From NCBI GenBank assembly GCA_036504095.1, contig DASXVS010000071.1, forward strand, positions 248,001 to 312,000: a DNA stretch of 64,000 bases. Direction: 5' to 3'. The translations under genes and the position numbers were made by a program. Below are positions 17,975-25,738 of this stretch, piece after piece. The notes under the pieces are model-generated. The model saw only the letters and a program-made list of their open reading frames with translations, was not told the origin of the DNA and did no database searches. Position 1 is the first letter of the stretch. Each line of letters starts with the position of its first letter. The DNA comes from Armatimonadota bacterium (GTDB lineage Bacteria > Armatimonadota > DTGP01 > JAKQQT01).

Positions 17975-18064
17975 TGGCGGAGAGAGTGGGATTCGAACCC
18001 ACGGTAGAGTTACCCCTACAACGGTTTTCGAGACCGTCTCCTTGAACCGCTCGGACATCTCTCC
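17975..18064 (-). tRNA. tRNA-Ser(CGA), CCA encoded
   Basis: The minus strand folds as a class II tRNA. The acceptor GGAGAGA pairs perfectly with TCTCTCC and the D-arm follows TGTCCGAG. The anticodon arm ACGGT-CTCGAAA-ACCGT gives anticodon CGA (reads UCG). The long variable arm is TAGGGGTAACTCTA and the T-arm is GTGGG-TTCGAAT-CCCAC. The discriminator is G, and CCA is encoded at 17975-17977. It lies between two plus-strand genes on the opposite strand. Confidence 0.97.
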
Positions 18065-18166
18065 CGAACCATCGTTATGATACTTCACAAGCGTGGAGGT
18101 GTCAAGGCGGTCATGCGCCGCGGCCGTGGCGGCCCGCCTTGACGCTCACAACGGCAATCCCCTAGG

Positions 18167-18880
18167 ATGGCGATATCACCGGGCAAGGGGGACGTCAGTA
18201 ATTTGGAAAGCGTTGTGCTGGTCACCGATCGCGCGGAGTTGAGGGAGTTGTGTCGACGTGCTCTGCGCCAGGGACCCCCGTTTCGCGTGATATCGCCCGA
18301 TGAATGGCGAAAAGCCGAATTTGGCAGCACACGGGACCGCCTCTTTATCGTTGACTTGCCCACCGCCCGCTCCACCCGCGACCTGCTTCCTGTCGCCGAA
18401 AACTGGCCCCACGGCTTTGCGGGTTCGCTCATCGCCGTTCTCGGACAGGATTCCCTCCCCGGGTTTAATCCCAGCGCGGTGATCGACGATCTCCTCGTCG
18501 AGCCATTTCTTGAGGCCGAAGCCGCCCTTCGCGTTCGTAATCTCCTCTGGAAGACCCGGATGGCGGCGCCGCCGGAGATCATGGTCTTCGGCGACCTGGC
18601 GATTGACAGCGGTTCCTACGAAGTGAATATCGCCGGCGTCACGCTGGACCTGACGTACAAGGAATATGAGCTTCTGCGTTTCCTTGCGGCGAATCCGTCC
18701 AGGGTATTCACGCGCGATATGCTGCTTAGCCGTGTGTGGGGCGAGGACTACTATGGGGGCACGAGAACGGTGGATGTGCACGTCCGGCGCCTTCGCCTCA
18801 AACTCGGTGCGCAGCACGATTCGCTGATCGGAACCGTGCGAAATGTGGGCTACCGCTTCGTGGCCCCGGATACCCTGTAG
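18167..18880 (+). CDS. Orphan OmpR-type response regulator with degenerate receiver
   Basis: A 237-aa protein with a receiver-like N-terminal half and a C-terminal winged helix of the OmpR/PhoB type. The DNA-binding end is clear: LTYKEYELLRFLAANPSRVF, then a recognition helix TVDVHVRRLRLKL and the GTVRNVGYRF wing. The receiver is unusual. An Asp at the phospho-acceptor position is present (D63 in FIVDLP), but the conserved Lys of the VKPF motif is Glu (VEPF, E112) and the acidic pair near the N-terminus is reduced to VTDR. No histidine kinase is adjacent. It is therefore probably an atypical, possibly phosphorylation-independent transcription factor. The target is unknown. Confidence 0.85.
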   Translation: MAISPGKGDVSNLESVVLVTDRAELRELCRRALRQGPPFRVISPDEWRKAEFGSTRDRLFIVDLPTARSTRDLLPVAENWPHGFAGSLIAVLGQDSLPGFNPSAVIDDLLVEPFLEAEAALRVRNLLWKTRMAAPPEIMVFGDLAIDSGSYEVNIAGVTLDLTYKEYELLRFLAANPSRVFTRDMLLSRVWGEDYYGGTRTVDVHVRRLRLKLGAQHDSLIGTVRNVGYRFVAPDTL

Positions 18881-18894
18881 CGCGAACCCTTCGC

Positions 18895-19863
18895 CTACCG
18901 CCGGCTGAACGTGAATACGCCGAGCGCCACAATGCACAGGCACATCGTGACGGCGTACAGGATCAGCACCGTCTCACGCTGCGACAGCCCGCTTCTCAGC
19001 AGCCTGTGGTGTACGTGGCCCTTATCCGCCTGGGTGAGCGGCTGCATTGTGACCAGGCGCCGGATCACCACGAAAACGGCGTCCAGGATCGGCACACCCA
19101 TCACCAGCACGCTCACACTGAGCGTTACCACGGTGGCGATCTTGGTGAGACTCAGGATGGACAGGCAGGCGAGCATAAAGCCCAGGAACTGAGCGCCGGC
19201 GGTCCCCATGAAGATCCGGGCCGGATTGAAGTTGTGGCGCAGGAACCCGATGGCGCTGCCGCAAACCGTGGCTGCCATCACGGCCGCGACCACGTTGTGA
19301 GTCTGGAGCGCCATGAGGGCCAGGGTTGCGCAGCTGATTGCGCTGACGCCGGCCGCCAGTCCGTCCACCCCGTCGATGATGTCCGTGGCTTTCGTCGTGA
19401 AGAAGATCCACGCCATGGTGATGGGCACGGCCAGGTGGAGGTTATCGAGATCCCACGTTCCGGGCCCGAGCGGGTTGGTCACAAAGGATATCTTCACGCC
19501 CTGCAGTGTTACGAGCCATCCGGCGAAGAGCAGTACGGCCATCTGCGCGAGCGCGGACAGGTCGAACTTGTCGTCCAGCACGCCGAAGACCGCCACGAGG
19601 AACGCCGCGCCGAGGATGGCCGCCACCTTGTCCTCATGCGGTCCGCGCGGCACCGTAAGGAGGATCGCCAGTATCGTGGAGCACACGATGGCGATGCCTC
19701 CCCAGAGCGGCATGTCCTTCGTATGGACGTCGCGAACCCGCGGAACGCGCATTGCCCCCGCCGCCCGGGCCACCTGCTCCACTACCGGTGTCAACAGGTA
19801 GGAGCCAAAAAGCGCCAGTGCGAACGCCACCAGACATAGTATCAGCCCATTCATTACATGCAT
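18895..19863 (-). CDS. WecA/TagO-type UDP-GlcNAc:undecaprenyl-phosphate GlcNAc-1-phosphate transferase
   Basis: Multi-helix inner-membrane phosphoglycosyltransferase of 322 aa in the MraY/WecA family. It starts the lipid-linked synthesis of surface polysaccharides by moving a sugar-1-phosphate onto undecaprenyl phosphate. Motifs visible are LDDKFDLSA (Asp pair), the TDIIDGVDGLAAG loop, FNPARIFMGTAG, and the cytoplasmic HVHHRLL motif, which distinguishes the WecA group from MraY. It is convergent with the response regulator gene (14-nt gap). Two glycan genes (GT9 and the GT2 fusion) lie just upstream, consistent with a surface-polysaccharide role. The exact sugar is inferred from the family. 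Confidence 0.9.
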   Translation of the reverse strand: MHVMNGLILCLVAFALALFGSYLLTPVVEQVARAAGAMRVPRVRDVHTKDMPLWGGIAIVCSTILAILLTVPRGPHEDKVAAILGAAFLVAVFGVLDDKFDLSALAQMAVLLFAGWLVTLQGVKISFVTNPLGPGTWDLDNLHLAVPITMAWIFFTTKATDIIDGVDGLAAGVSAISCATLALMALQTHNVVAAVMAATVCGSAIGFLRHNFNPARIFMGTAGAQFLGFMLACLSILSLTKIATVVTLSVSVLVMGVPILDAVFVVIRRLVTMQPLTQADKGHVHHRLLRSGLSQRETVLILYAVTMCLCIVALGVFTFSRR

Positions 19864-20089
19864 AAGACCCTGCCGCCCCGACGGCGATTGCTTCGCGCCG
19901 ACAACAGGGCAAACGTAAGGGAAACGTGCTTGTCACGTTGCGATGACCGCACCAAGTTATTATTGGCGTTCGTGAGCGGCATTGAACATGCCGCCGCCGC
20001 CTCAATTTGTACACCGCGTTCAACCTTCCGAAATGGCATAAAGACTTGTGCGTGGCCGTTCAAACAGACGGACGCAGGAGGAATGCATT

Positions 20090-21148
20090 TTGGACTTTAC
20101 GCAACTGCTTCAGGAAGCTGCCGCTCAGAACGCGTCGGACGTGTTCCTGAAAGAAAACACACCGCCCGCCGTCCGGTTGGCGGGCCGGATCGTGCGGACC
20201 GAACACCCGCCTGTCAACAGCCAGATGATTCGCCAGTTCGCGCAAACCGTGATGACGTCCGATCAGATGGCGCGCTTCGACAAGCGGCACGAAATGGACC
20301 TGGCGTTCACGATTCCTGGAGTCAGCCGGTTCCGCGCTAATATTTACCAGCAGCGCGGTAGCTGGAGTATGGTCCTTCGTCTCGTCCCCCTGTATGTGCA
20401 GCCTCTGGATGATCTCCAGATGCCGACGCCGATCCGTGAACTGACCAAACTGCGGCAGGGGCTGATCCTTGTGAGTGGACCGACGGGGAGCGGGAAATCG
20501 ACCACTCTCGCCGCGATGATCGATGAAATCAACTCAACCCGCAACTGCAACATCGTGACCGTCGAAGACCCGATCGAGTTCGTGCACGCGGACAAATTGT
20601 CGATCGTCAGCCAGCGCGAGGTCGGCGCGGACACGGAATCGTTCACCGACGCGCTCAAATACGTGGTGCGGCAGAGCCCTGACGTGATCCTCATCGGAGA
20701 GATGCGCGATATTGAGACGATGACCGTGGCGATGGCGGCAGCGGAAACGGGGCATCTGGTGCTCAGCACGGTGCATACGTCGTCGGCCCCTGAAACGGTG
20801 GACCGCCTGATCAACATGTTCCCGCCGCATGCGAAGATCGACGTCTGCACGCGCCTGGCTAAGACGCTTCGTGGATGTCTCGCGCAGGCGTTGATTCCCA
20901 CTGTGGATGGGACCGGTCGTACGGCGGCCATCGAGATCATGCTGTCCGGTCCGACGATCAGCAAATTGGTGGAAGAAGGGCGGTCCGGCTCGATCCAGCA
21001 GGCGATCAGCGAGGACCGGTTCTACGGCATGCAGACGATGAACGAGGCGCTGCACAAACTAGTCGCCGCCGGCACGGTTTCCGAGGACGATGCGCTGTCT
21101 CATTCACCTAACGCGTTGGAGCTTCGGCAGATGCTGCGGCGTAAATGA
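20090..21148 (+). CDS. PilT-family ATPase 1 (divergent)
   Basis: Type IV pilus retraction-type hexameric ATPase, 352 aa. The TTG at 20090 is the best start, with AGGAGGAA at 20076-20083. Walker A is VSGPTGSGKSTTLAAMI, the Asp box is VEDPIEF, Walker B is DVILIGEMRD and the His box is AETGHLVLSTVHT. The C-terminal AIRNLIRE motif that is important for retraction in PilT is replaced by TISKLVEEGRS, unlike the two paralogues downstream, so this copy may be PilU-like or have a different role. No other pilus gene is adjacent. It is followed by a strong hairpin. Confidence 0.9.
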   Translation: MDFTQLLQEAAAQNASDVFLKENTPPAVRLAGRIVRTEHPPVNSQMIRQFAQTVMTSDQMARFDKRHEMDLAFTIPGVSRFRANIYQQRGSWSMVLRLVPLYVQPLDDLQMPTPIRELTKLRQGLILVSGPTGSGKSTTLAAMIDEINSTRNCNIVTVEDPIEFVHADKLSIVSQREVGADTESFTDALKYVVRQSPDVILIGEMRDIETMTVAMAAAETGHLVLSTVHTSSAPETVDRLINMFPPHAKIDVCTRLAKTLRGCLAQALIPTVDGTGRTAAIEIMLSGPTISKLVEEGRSGSIQQAISEDRFYGMQTMNEALHKLVAAGTVSEDDALSHSPNALELRQMLRRK

Positions 21149-21158
21149 CGCCCTAACC

Positions 21159-21191
21159 GCCGGGTTGCATCGGGATCCGCTGCAACCCGGC
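21159..21191. terminator. Bidirectional terminator-like hairpin after PilT1
   Basis: GCCGGGTTGCA at 21159-21169 pairs perfectly with TGCAACCCGGC at 21181-21191 (11 bp, 11-nt loop). It lies in the 63-nt gap between convergent genes. There is no clear U-run on either strand, so it is Rho-independent only by position and stability. Confidence 0.6.
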
Positions 21192-21211
21192 CCTTGGCAT
21201 CCCTCGCGCTT

Positions 21212-21556
21212 TCAGCGGCCGTTGTGGGAGAGGATCCTTTCCGGGAGAGCCGGCATAGGTTCGCGCAAATCCACGCCGCAGATTCGCTGCACCTGTGCGA
21301 TGAACCACACCTCGTACGCCGAGTCCGCGGTCGCCCAGTTTGCCAGTGACTTTGCCGGATCCGGGGAGTCGAACGTTACGATAACCATATCACCGTTCGG
21401 CGTCTGCTGAAGATACCATTCCTCACGGGTTATCTCTTCGCGAGCCAGGGTATCCAGGAACTCCGAACGGCGTGGACCGGCCACTTCCGTAGCGAACCGC
21501 CGGGCGGCCTCCGTCTGTCCGTGCAGGACGGGAAAAGCAACCACAATACTGGCCAT
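21212..21556 (-). CDS. Hypothetical protein, 114 aa, possible ferredoxin-like fold
   Basis: A small soluble protein beginning MASIVVAFPVLHGQTEAARR, with a helix, a short strand (EEWYLQQTPNGDMVIVTF) and a C-terminal helical part. The alternation, with a hydrophobic strand followed by a DSPDPAKSLANW segment, resembles small dimeric alpha-beta-barrel (DUF6176-like) proteins, but this is a visual impression and no function follows. An AGGAG lies nine bases before the ATG at 21556, and a TTGACT hexamer lies further upstream. It is convergent with PilT1 and divergent from leuS. Confidence 0.65.
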   Translation of the reverse strand: MASIVVAFPVLHGQTEAARRFATEVAGPRRSEFLDTLAREEITREEWYLQQTPNGDMVIVTFDSPDPAKSLANWATADSAYEVWFIAQVQRICGVDLREPMPALPERILSHNGR

Positions 21557-21668
21557 ATATTCATTCTCCTAATTGAATCTATATGATGCGGTAAAGTCAA
21601 AGGTAGCTTTAGCCCGCCGAATCTGACCAACGATCGGGCGACTCCACGTCTGCCCGTGACCACGACGT

Positions 21669-21697
21669 TTGCCCTCTCGCGAACCGTTCTTTAGAAT
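21669..21697 (+). promoter_or_regulatory. leuS promoter
   Basis: A good sigma-70-type promoter: TTGCCC (-35) at 21669-21674, a 17-nt spacer and TAGAAT (-10) at 21692-21697. This predicts transcription from about 21704 and a short leader of some 27 nt with the AAAGGACGG ribosome site before ATG 21731. No T-box-like leader can fit in this space. Confidence 0.7.
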
Positions 21698-21730
21698 GAA
21701 AGCATACACACGCTCTCAAAGGACGGGATT

Positions 21731-24196
21731 ATGGCGGACGAAACGGAACGCGAGCACAAATCGGACGGACGATACCACCCTGCGGATATCGAGGCCAAAT
21801 GGCAGGCGCGATGGGAAGCGGAGCGCCTTTTTGCGCGAAAGGACCCGGGCGGGGACAGCAAGCAGTACGTCATCGAAATGTTTGCGTACCCCAGCGGAGA
21901 CCTTCATTGGGGACACGTCCGCAACTACACGATCGGCGACGTCTTTGCCCGCTACCAGACGGCGCGGGGCAAAAACGTATTCCACCCGTTCGGGTTTGAT
22001 GCGTTTGGCCTGCCGGCCGAGAATGCAGCCATCAAGCGGAACGTGCATCCGGCCGAGTGGACGCACGCCAATATTGCCCACATGACGTCTCAGTTGAAGC
22101 GCATGGGTTATTCCTATGACTGGGACCACACCCTGAACACCTGCGATCCCGAGTACTATCGCTGGAATCAGTGCCTGTTCCTGAAGTTTCACGAGCGCGG
22201 CCTGGCTTACAAGAAAAAGTCGCTGCTGAACTGGTGCCCCCAGGACAAGACCGTCCTGGCGAATGAACAGGTGCTCAACGGGTGCTGCGAACGCTGTGGG
22301 ACGCCGGTGGTGAAGCGCGAACTGAGCCAATGGTTCTTCCGGATCACCGACTACGCGGACCGCCTCCTGGAAAACCACGCCCAACTCGATTGGCCGCAGG
22401 CCGTCATCGAGATGCAGAAGAACTGGATCGGCCGCAGCACCGGCGCGCTGATTGATTTTGACCTTGAGGCCCCGTTCGCGGGCGAAAGCCTTTCCGTCTT
22501 TACCACCCGGCCGGACACCCTGTTTGGCGTCACCTATATGGTGCTGGCGCCGGAACACCCGCTGGTTGCCCGGGTAAAGGAAGCCTTCCCTGCCGAAGCA
22601 GAACGGATCGGGGCATTTGTGGAGAAGGTCGGCCGGGAGTCGGAGATCGATCGCACGGCGGAGGACAAGCCCAAAGAAGGCGTCCCGCTGCCCATTTTCG
22701 CGATTAATCCTGCCAACGGGGACCGTATCCCGGTGTGGATTGCCAATTACGTGCTGGTGGAGTACGGAACCGGCGCCGTGATGGCGGTACCCGCGCACGA
22801 CGAGCGTGACTTTGCCTTCGCGAAGCAGCATGCTCTGCCGATTGTGGAGGTCATCGCGCCGTCAGCCGACAGCCATCCGTCTTCGGCCCTCGATGCCGCA
22901 TATACCGACCCGGGCGTGATGGTGAACTCGGCCGAGTTTACCGGCTTGTCCAACGCGGACGGGAAAGGTAAGGTGGTCGCCGGGCTGGAAGGGAAAGGTA
23001 AGGGTAAGGCTACCGTCAACTTCCGCCTGCGCGACTGGTGTATCTCCCGCCAGCGGTATTGGGGAACACCGATACCGATGGTGTATTGCGACTCCTGTGG
23101 GATCGTGCCGCTCCCCTACTCCGCTTTGCCCGTTACCCTGCCGACAGACGTTGCCTTTACCGGCCAGGAGAATCCGCTGCAGACCAGCCCGAGTTTCCTG
23201 ATGACGTCCTGTCCCACCTGTGGCGGCCCGGCGCGCCGGGAGACGGACACCATGGACACGTTCGTGGATTCATCGTGGTATTTCCTGCGCTACCTGAATC
23301 CGCGGAACGAGACCGTTCCGTTCGATTCCTCAGATGTGAAGGAATGGATGCCGCTGGATATGTATATCGGCGGACGGGAACACGCGACGATGCATCTCAT
23401 CTACGCGCGCTTCTTTACCATGGCGCTGCACGATATGGGGCTGGTCGATTTCGATGAACCGTTCACGCGGCTGTTCAACCAGGGCATTCTCACCCAGGGT
23501 GGCAGCAAGATGAGCAAGCGCGGGAACGCTACGCCGCCAAACCAGCTCCTGGACAAGTACGGCGCGGATGCGTGCCGCATGTTCATCCTTTTCGTCGCCC
23601 CTCCGGAGGAACGCACCGAATGGAATGAAGCCGGCGTGGAAGGCACATTCCGCTTCCTGACACGCGTATGGCGCTTCGTGACACAGCCGAAGCCGTCGGG
23701 CAGCGCCTTCCTCGATTCTGATGAACCGGTGCGGCGGGCCTTGCATCGAACGATTCAGAAGGTCACCGAGGATATGGATGGCCTCCGATACAACACCGCG
23801 ATCGCCGCGATGATGGAACTCATGAACGCCCTGTCCACTGCGTCCCTCTCCGGCGCGGCCTGGAGCGAAGCGGCGACGGCGCTGGTTCAGATGCTCAACC
23901 CCTTGGCGCCGCATTTCGCGTGCGAGGCCTGGCAGATGATGGGCCACCGTGAAACGCTTTACGCCAACGCCTGGCCCGCCTTCGACGCGGATCTCGGCCG
24001 GGAAAACGAGGTCGAGATCGTCCTTCAAATCAACGGCAAGGTGCGCGACCACCTGACCGTCGCCGCGGGAACGCCGGCGGCCGACCTTGAGGCGATGGCG
24101 CGCTCCAGCGAGAAGGTATTGGCTGCGCTGGACGGTAAGCAGATCAGGAAGATCATCGCCGTGCCGGACAAGCTGGTGAACGTCGTAATCGGTTGA
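21731..24196 (+). CDS. leuS: Leucyl-tRNA synthetase
   Basis: Class I aminoacyl-tRNA synthetase charging tRNA-Leu, 821 aa, full length. The HIGH motif is HWGH at residues 59-62 within FAYPSGDLHWGHVRNYTIGD. The KMSKS motif is KMSKR near residue 594 (GGSKMSKRGN). The CP1 editing domain is present (TTRPDTLFGVTYMVLAPEHP), as is the zinc-knuckle-like CXXC pairs region (CDSCGIVPLP, CPTCGG). The C-terminal anticodon-binding region and the small LeuS-specific tail (EIVLQINGKVRDHL) are intact. A strong promoter precedes it. It ends 21 nt before the convergent GH19 gene. Confidence 0.98.
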   Translation: MADETEREHKSDGRYHPADIEAKWQARWEAERLFARKDPGGDSKQYVIEMFAYPSGDLHWGHVRNYTIGDVFARYQTARGKNVFHPFGFDAFGLPAENAAIKRNVHPAEWTHANIAHMTSQLKRMGYSYDWDHTLNTCDPEYYRWNQCLFLKFHERGLAYKKKSLLNWCPQDKTVLANEQVLNGCCERCGTPVVKRELSQWFFRITDYADRLLENHAQLDWPQAVIEMQKNWIGRSTGALIDFDLEAPFAGESLSVFTTRPDTLFGVTYMVLAPEHPLVARVKEAFPAEAERIGAFVEKVGRESEIDRTAEDKPKEGVPLPIFAINPANGDRIPVWIANYVLVEYGTGAVMAVPAHDERDFAFAKQHALPIVEVIAPSADSHPSSALDAAYTDPGVMVNSAEFTGLSNADGKGKVVAGLEGKGKGKATVNFRLRDWCISRQRYWGTPIPMVYCDSCGIVPLPYSALPVTLPTDVAFTGQENPLQTSPSFLMTSCPTCGGPARRETDTMDTFVDSSWYFLRYLNPRNETVPFDSSDVKEWMPLDMYIGGREHATMHLIYARFFTMALHDMGLVDFDEPFTRLFNQGILTQGGSKMSKRGNATPPNQLLDKYGADACRMFILFVAPPEERTEWNEAGVEGTFRFLTRVWRFVTQPKPSGSAFLDSDEPVRRALHRTIQKVTEDMDGLRYNTAIAAMMELMNALSTASLSGAAWSEAATALVQMLNPLAPHFACEAWQMMGHRETLYANAWPAFDADLGRENEVEIVLQINGKVRDHLTVAAGTPAADLEAMARSSEKVLAALDGKQIRKIIAVPDKLVNVVIG

Positions 24197-24217
24197 TCCG
24201 CTGTGGATTCCCGCGGG

Positions 24218-25087
24218 TCAACCCGTGGTTAGGCTGCCGGTCCAGGTGCCGCCGTCCCAGCCTGCCTTGCCCGGCAAGTCTCGAAGGGCAACGAATCCCG
24301 TGCCGTTGCGCATCACCATCGGCACGCGGTGGTTCGCCTTCGCCCCGTCCTGCACGATGGCCCGCCCCTTTGATGCATCGATGATGCGCAGCCGCGCGGC
24401 TGCCGCCATGGGGCGAAGCGCCACCATCAGAGTCTTGTCCTGGTAAAGGTAAGGTTGCGCCGAGGTGACTTCCTTGCCGTTCACTACCACATGGATCGGC
24501 ATAGGCGGGGGAACGTCCGGTTGCAGGATGCGTTTGGCCCGCTCGTAGTACGCCCGGCGGTCGGCCGCGCCGTTTGTTCCGCCATTGATCACGCGCGTAA
24601 TCTGGTCGAATTTCCCGGCGTCCGCGAGTTCGTTGAGGTTGTGCTGTTTCCAAAACAGGCCGGCAATTCGGAAGCCGGCCTCGGGCTGCGCCGCCATTCT
24701 GGGGTTAGCCAGCAAGTCCAACCCGAGCAGGTCGCCAAAGCGGGCGTAATTCGCGCGGCCGGTCAACTGGATCGGCCCCCGGCCTTTGAAGCGGCGACCA
24801 TCACCCGGGCGGGTGTTCCCCAGGTCCTTACGGCCTTCGTACTGCTCCCCACTGGCCATCTCCTCCATGTAGCGGAGTTCACATGACTCATGGGCTATCT
24901 GGGCAAGGAAGGCAGCCTTTCGGAGTAGGGCGTCGATCAGGAATTCGTCCATCGCCAGGACCAGATGCGGGAGACAAGTATCCCGGCGCGATGACCTGAG
25001 GTGCGGCATGATGCCGGAGAGCTCTTCCGCAGTTAGCATGGCGCCCCTCCGCGACGCTTGGAACCGCGGCCGCGAGGGGATTCTCAT
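24218..25087 (-). CDS. GH19 chitinase/endolysin-like protein with copper-amine-oxidase-type C-terminal domain
   Basis: The N-terminal 180 or so residues are a GH19 lysozyme-like domain of the phage-endolysin type: FLAQIAHESCELRYMEE (catalytic Glu region), YEGRKDLGN, GRRFKGRGPIQLTGRANY and VINGGTNG. It would cleave peptidoglycan or chitin. After a Pro linker, the last 90 residues (VVVNGKEVTSAQPYLYQDKT and on) resemble the stalk domain at the N-terminus of copper amine oxidases, used in secreted proteins for binding. No signal peptide is apparent, as in holin-dependent endolysins. The start may be ATG 25087, inside the loop of a hairpin, or ATG 25039 (MLTAEELSG), which fits phage homologues better. 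It lies between leuS and an excisionase-like gene. Confidence 0.85.
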   Translation of the reverse strand: MRIPSRPRFQASRRGAMLTAEELSGIMPHLRSSRRDTCLPHLVLAMDEFLIDALLRKAAFLAQIAHESCELRYMEEMASGEQYEGRKDLGNTRPGDGRRFKGRGPIQLTGRANYARFGDLLGLDLLANPRMAAQPEAGFRIAGLFWKQHNLNELADAGKFDQITRVINGGTNGAADRRAYYERAKRILQPDVPPPMPIHVVVNGKEVTSAQPYLYQDKTLMVALRPMAAAARLRIIDASKGRAIVQDGAKANHRVPMVMRNGTGFVALRDLPGKAGWDGGTWTGSLTTG

Positions 25088-25102
25088 CCTCGCGGCCGCG
25101 GT
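25063..25102. promoter_or_regulatory. Perfect 15-bp hairpin at the start of the GH19 gene
   Basis: ACCGCGGCCGCGAGG at 25063-25077 is exactly complementary to 25088-25102, with a 10-nt loop that contains the upstream candidate start codon (25085-25087). On the minus strand it lies between the HTH gene and GH19. It could terminate the HTH transcript or hide the first start codon, leaving ATG 25039 as the one used. Confidence 0.55.
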
Positions 25103-25111
25103 CTCATTCCA

Positions 25112-25393
25112 CTAAGATAGGACGGGGTCTCGCCGGAAAGGCGTTCGGTCGTTGATGGACAGAACGGTGACGTGCGGCGCCCGATGGGATGGGCGGAGCC
25201 TTCCCCCGTTGGAGTCCATGCCCGCCGCCCACTGCTCCAATTCCCAACGTCCGACGAGCCGATGCTCGTCTCGCCCGGCGCGATACAAGACGATCGTCGG
25301 AAGGCTCCCACTGCAAATGGCGTCGTGGATCGCTGCGGGGGCCACGCCCTTCAGCTCTGCGGCTTCGTCAATCGTAAGGTAACGGTTTGCCAT
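25112..25393 (-). CDS. Excisionase-like small helix-turn-helix protein
   Basis: A 93-aa protein from ATG 25393, with AGAGGA upstream. The N-terminal half is a MerR/excisionase-type HTH: YLTIDEAAELKGVAPAAIHD, then a turn and CSGSLPTIVLYRAG, then a wing-like RLVGRWELEQW. This is the HTH_17 pattern of phage and plasmid excisionases, though transcription regulators also use it. The longer reading frame upstream runs through the tRNA-Sec gene and is not coding. Its position on the 3' side of tRNA-Sec, next to an endolysin-like gene, suggests a relic of a mobile element. No integrase is nearby. Confidence 0.7.
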   Translation of the reverse strand: MANRYLTIDEAAELKGVAPAAIHDAICSGSLPTIVLYRAGRDEHRLVGRWELEQWAAGMDSNGGRLRPSHRAPHVTVLSINDRTPFRRDPVLS

Positions 25394-25543
25394 GCCCGTA
25401 ATCCTCTGCTGCCAAAAAGTGTTACACCGTGCAAGCTGAATATCGGAGCTATGACGGCGCCTCTTTAGGGTGGCGGCGGATAGACTGAACAAATGGAGGC
25501 CTTTGGACCGTCTGGACATGTGGGAGGCGCGCGCCGGCGGGAT

Positions 25544-25641
25544 TGGCGGGAGCGTGTGGGAATCGAACCCACCCAGGACGGCGTAACCGCCCCGGACACG
25601 GTTTTGAAGACCGCCCGGGCCACCAGACCCGATCCGCCCCC
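25544..25641 (-). tRNA. selC: tRNA-Sec (anticodon UCA), selenocysteine tRNA
   Basis: The minus strand folds as a bacterial selenocysteine tRNA. The 8-nt acceptor GGGGGCGG faces ACGCTCCC, with one G-T wobble and one terminal G-A mismatch. The D-stem is 6 bp long with a 4-nt loop (CGGGTC-TGGT-GGCCCG). The anticodon arm GCGGT-CTTCAAA-ACCGT has anticodon TCA at 25605-25607. The variable arm is long and the T-arm is GTGGG-TTCGATT-CCCAC. The discriminator is G, with CCA encoded at 25544-25546. The 8-bp acceptor, the extended D-stem and the UCA anticodon together separate it from Ser and suppressor tRNAs. No selA, selB or selD lies in the window. Confidence 0.93.
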
Positions 25642-25714
25642 GTTTACATACGAAACCATAGCACAACGTGTAAGCCAGGCGCTCTCACTGACAACGCGGT
25701 CTTCGCGCGCTCGC

Positions 25715-25720
25715 TATACT
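25715..25720 (+). promoter_or_regulatory. Candidate -10 box of the pilT2-pilT3 unit
   Basis: TATACT lies 18 nt before the ATG at 25739, and GGAGGA is the ribosome site in between. A CTGACA hexamer upstream is 21 nt away, too far for a standard sigma-70 promoter, so only the -10 is offered. It would give a very short leader. Confidence 0.35.
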
Positions 25721-25738
25721 GATTTGCGGAGGATATGA

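Noticed and set aside
18736-19839. Plus-strand open frame of 367 codons
   Set aside because: Antisense to the WecA-type gene and composed of His/Arg/Gly-rich low-complexity residues.
24197-25543. Direct repeat of the tRNA-Sec 3' end marking an attachment site
   Set aside because: Only a weak partial similarity (TGGCGGCGGA at about 25471) was found by eye, too short to call an att site.
25394-25666. N-terminal extension of the excisionase-like protein
   Set aside because: It runs through the tRNA-Sec gene; the ATG at 25393 with a ribosome site is sufficient.
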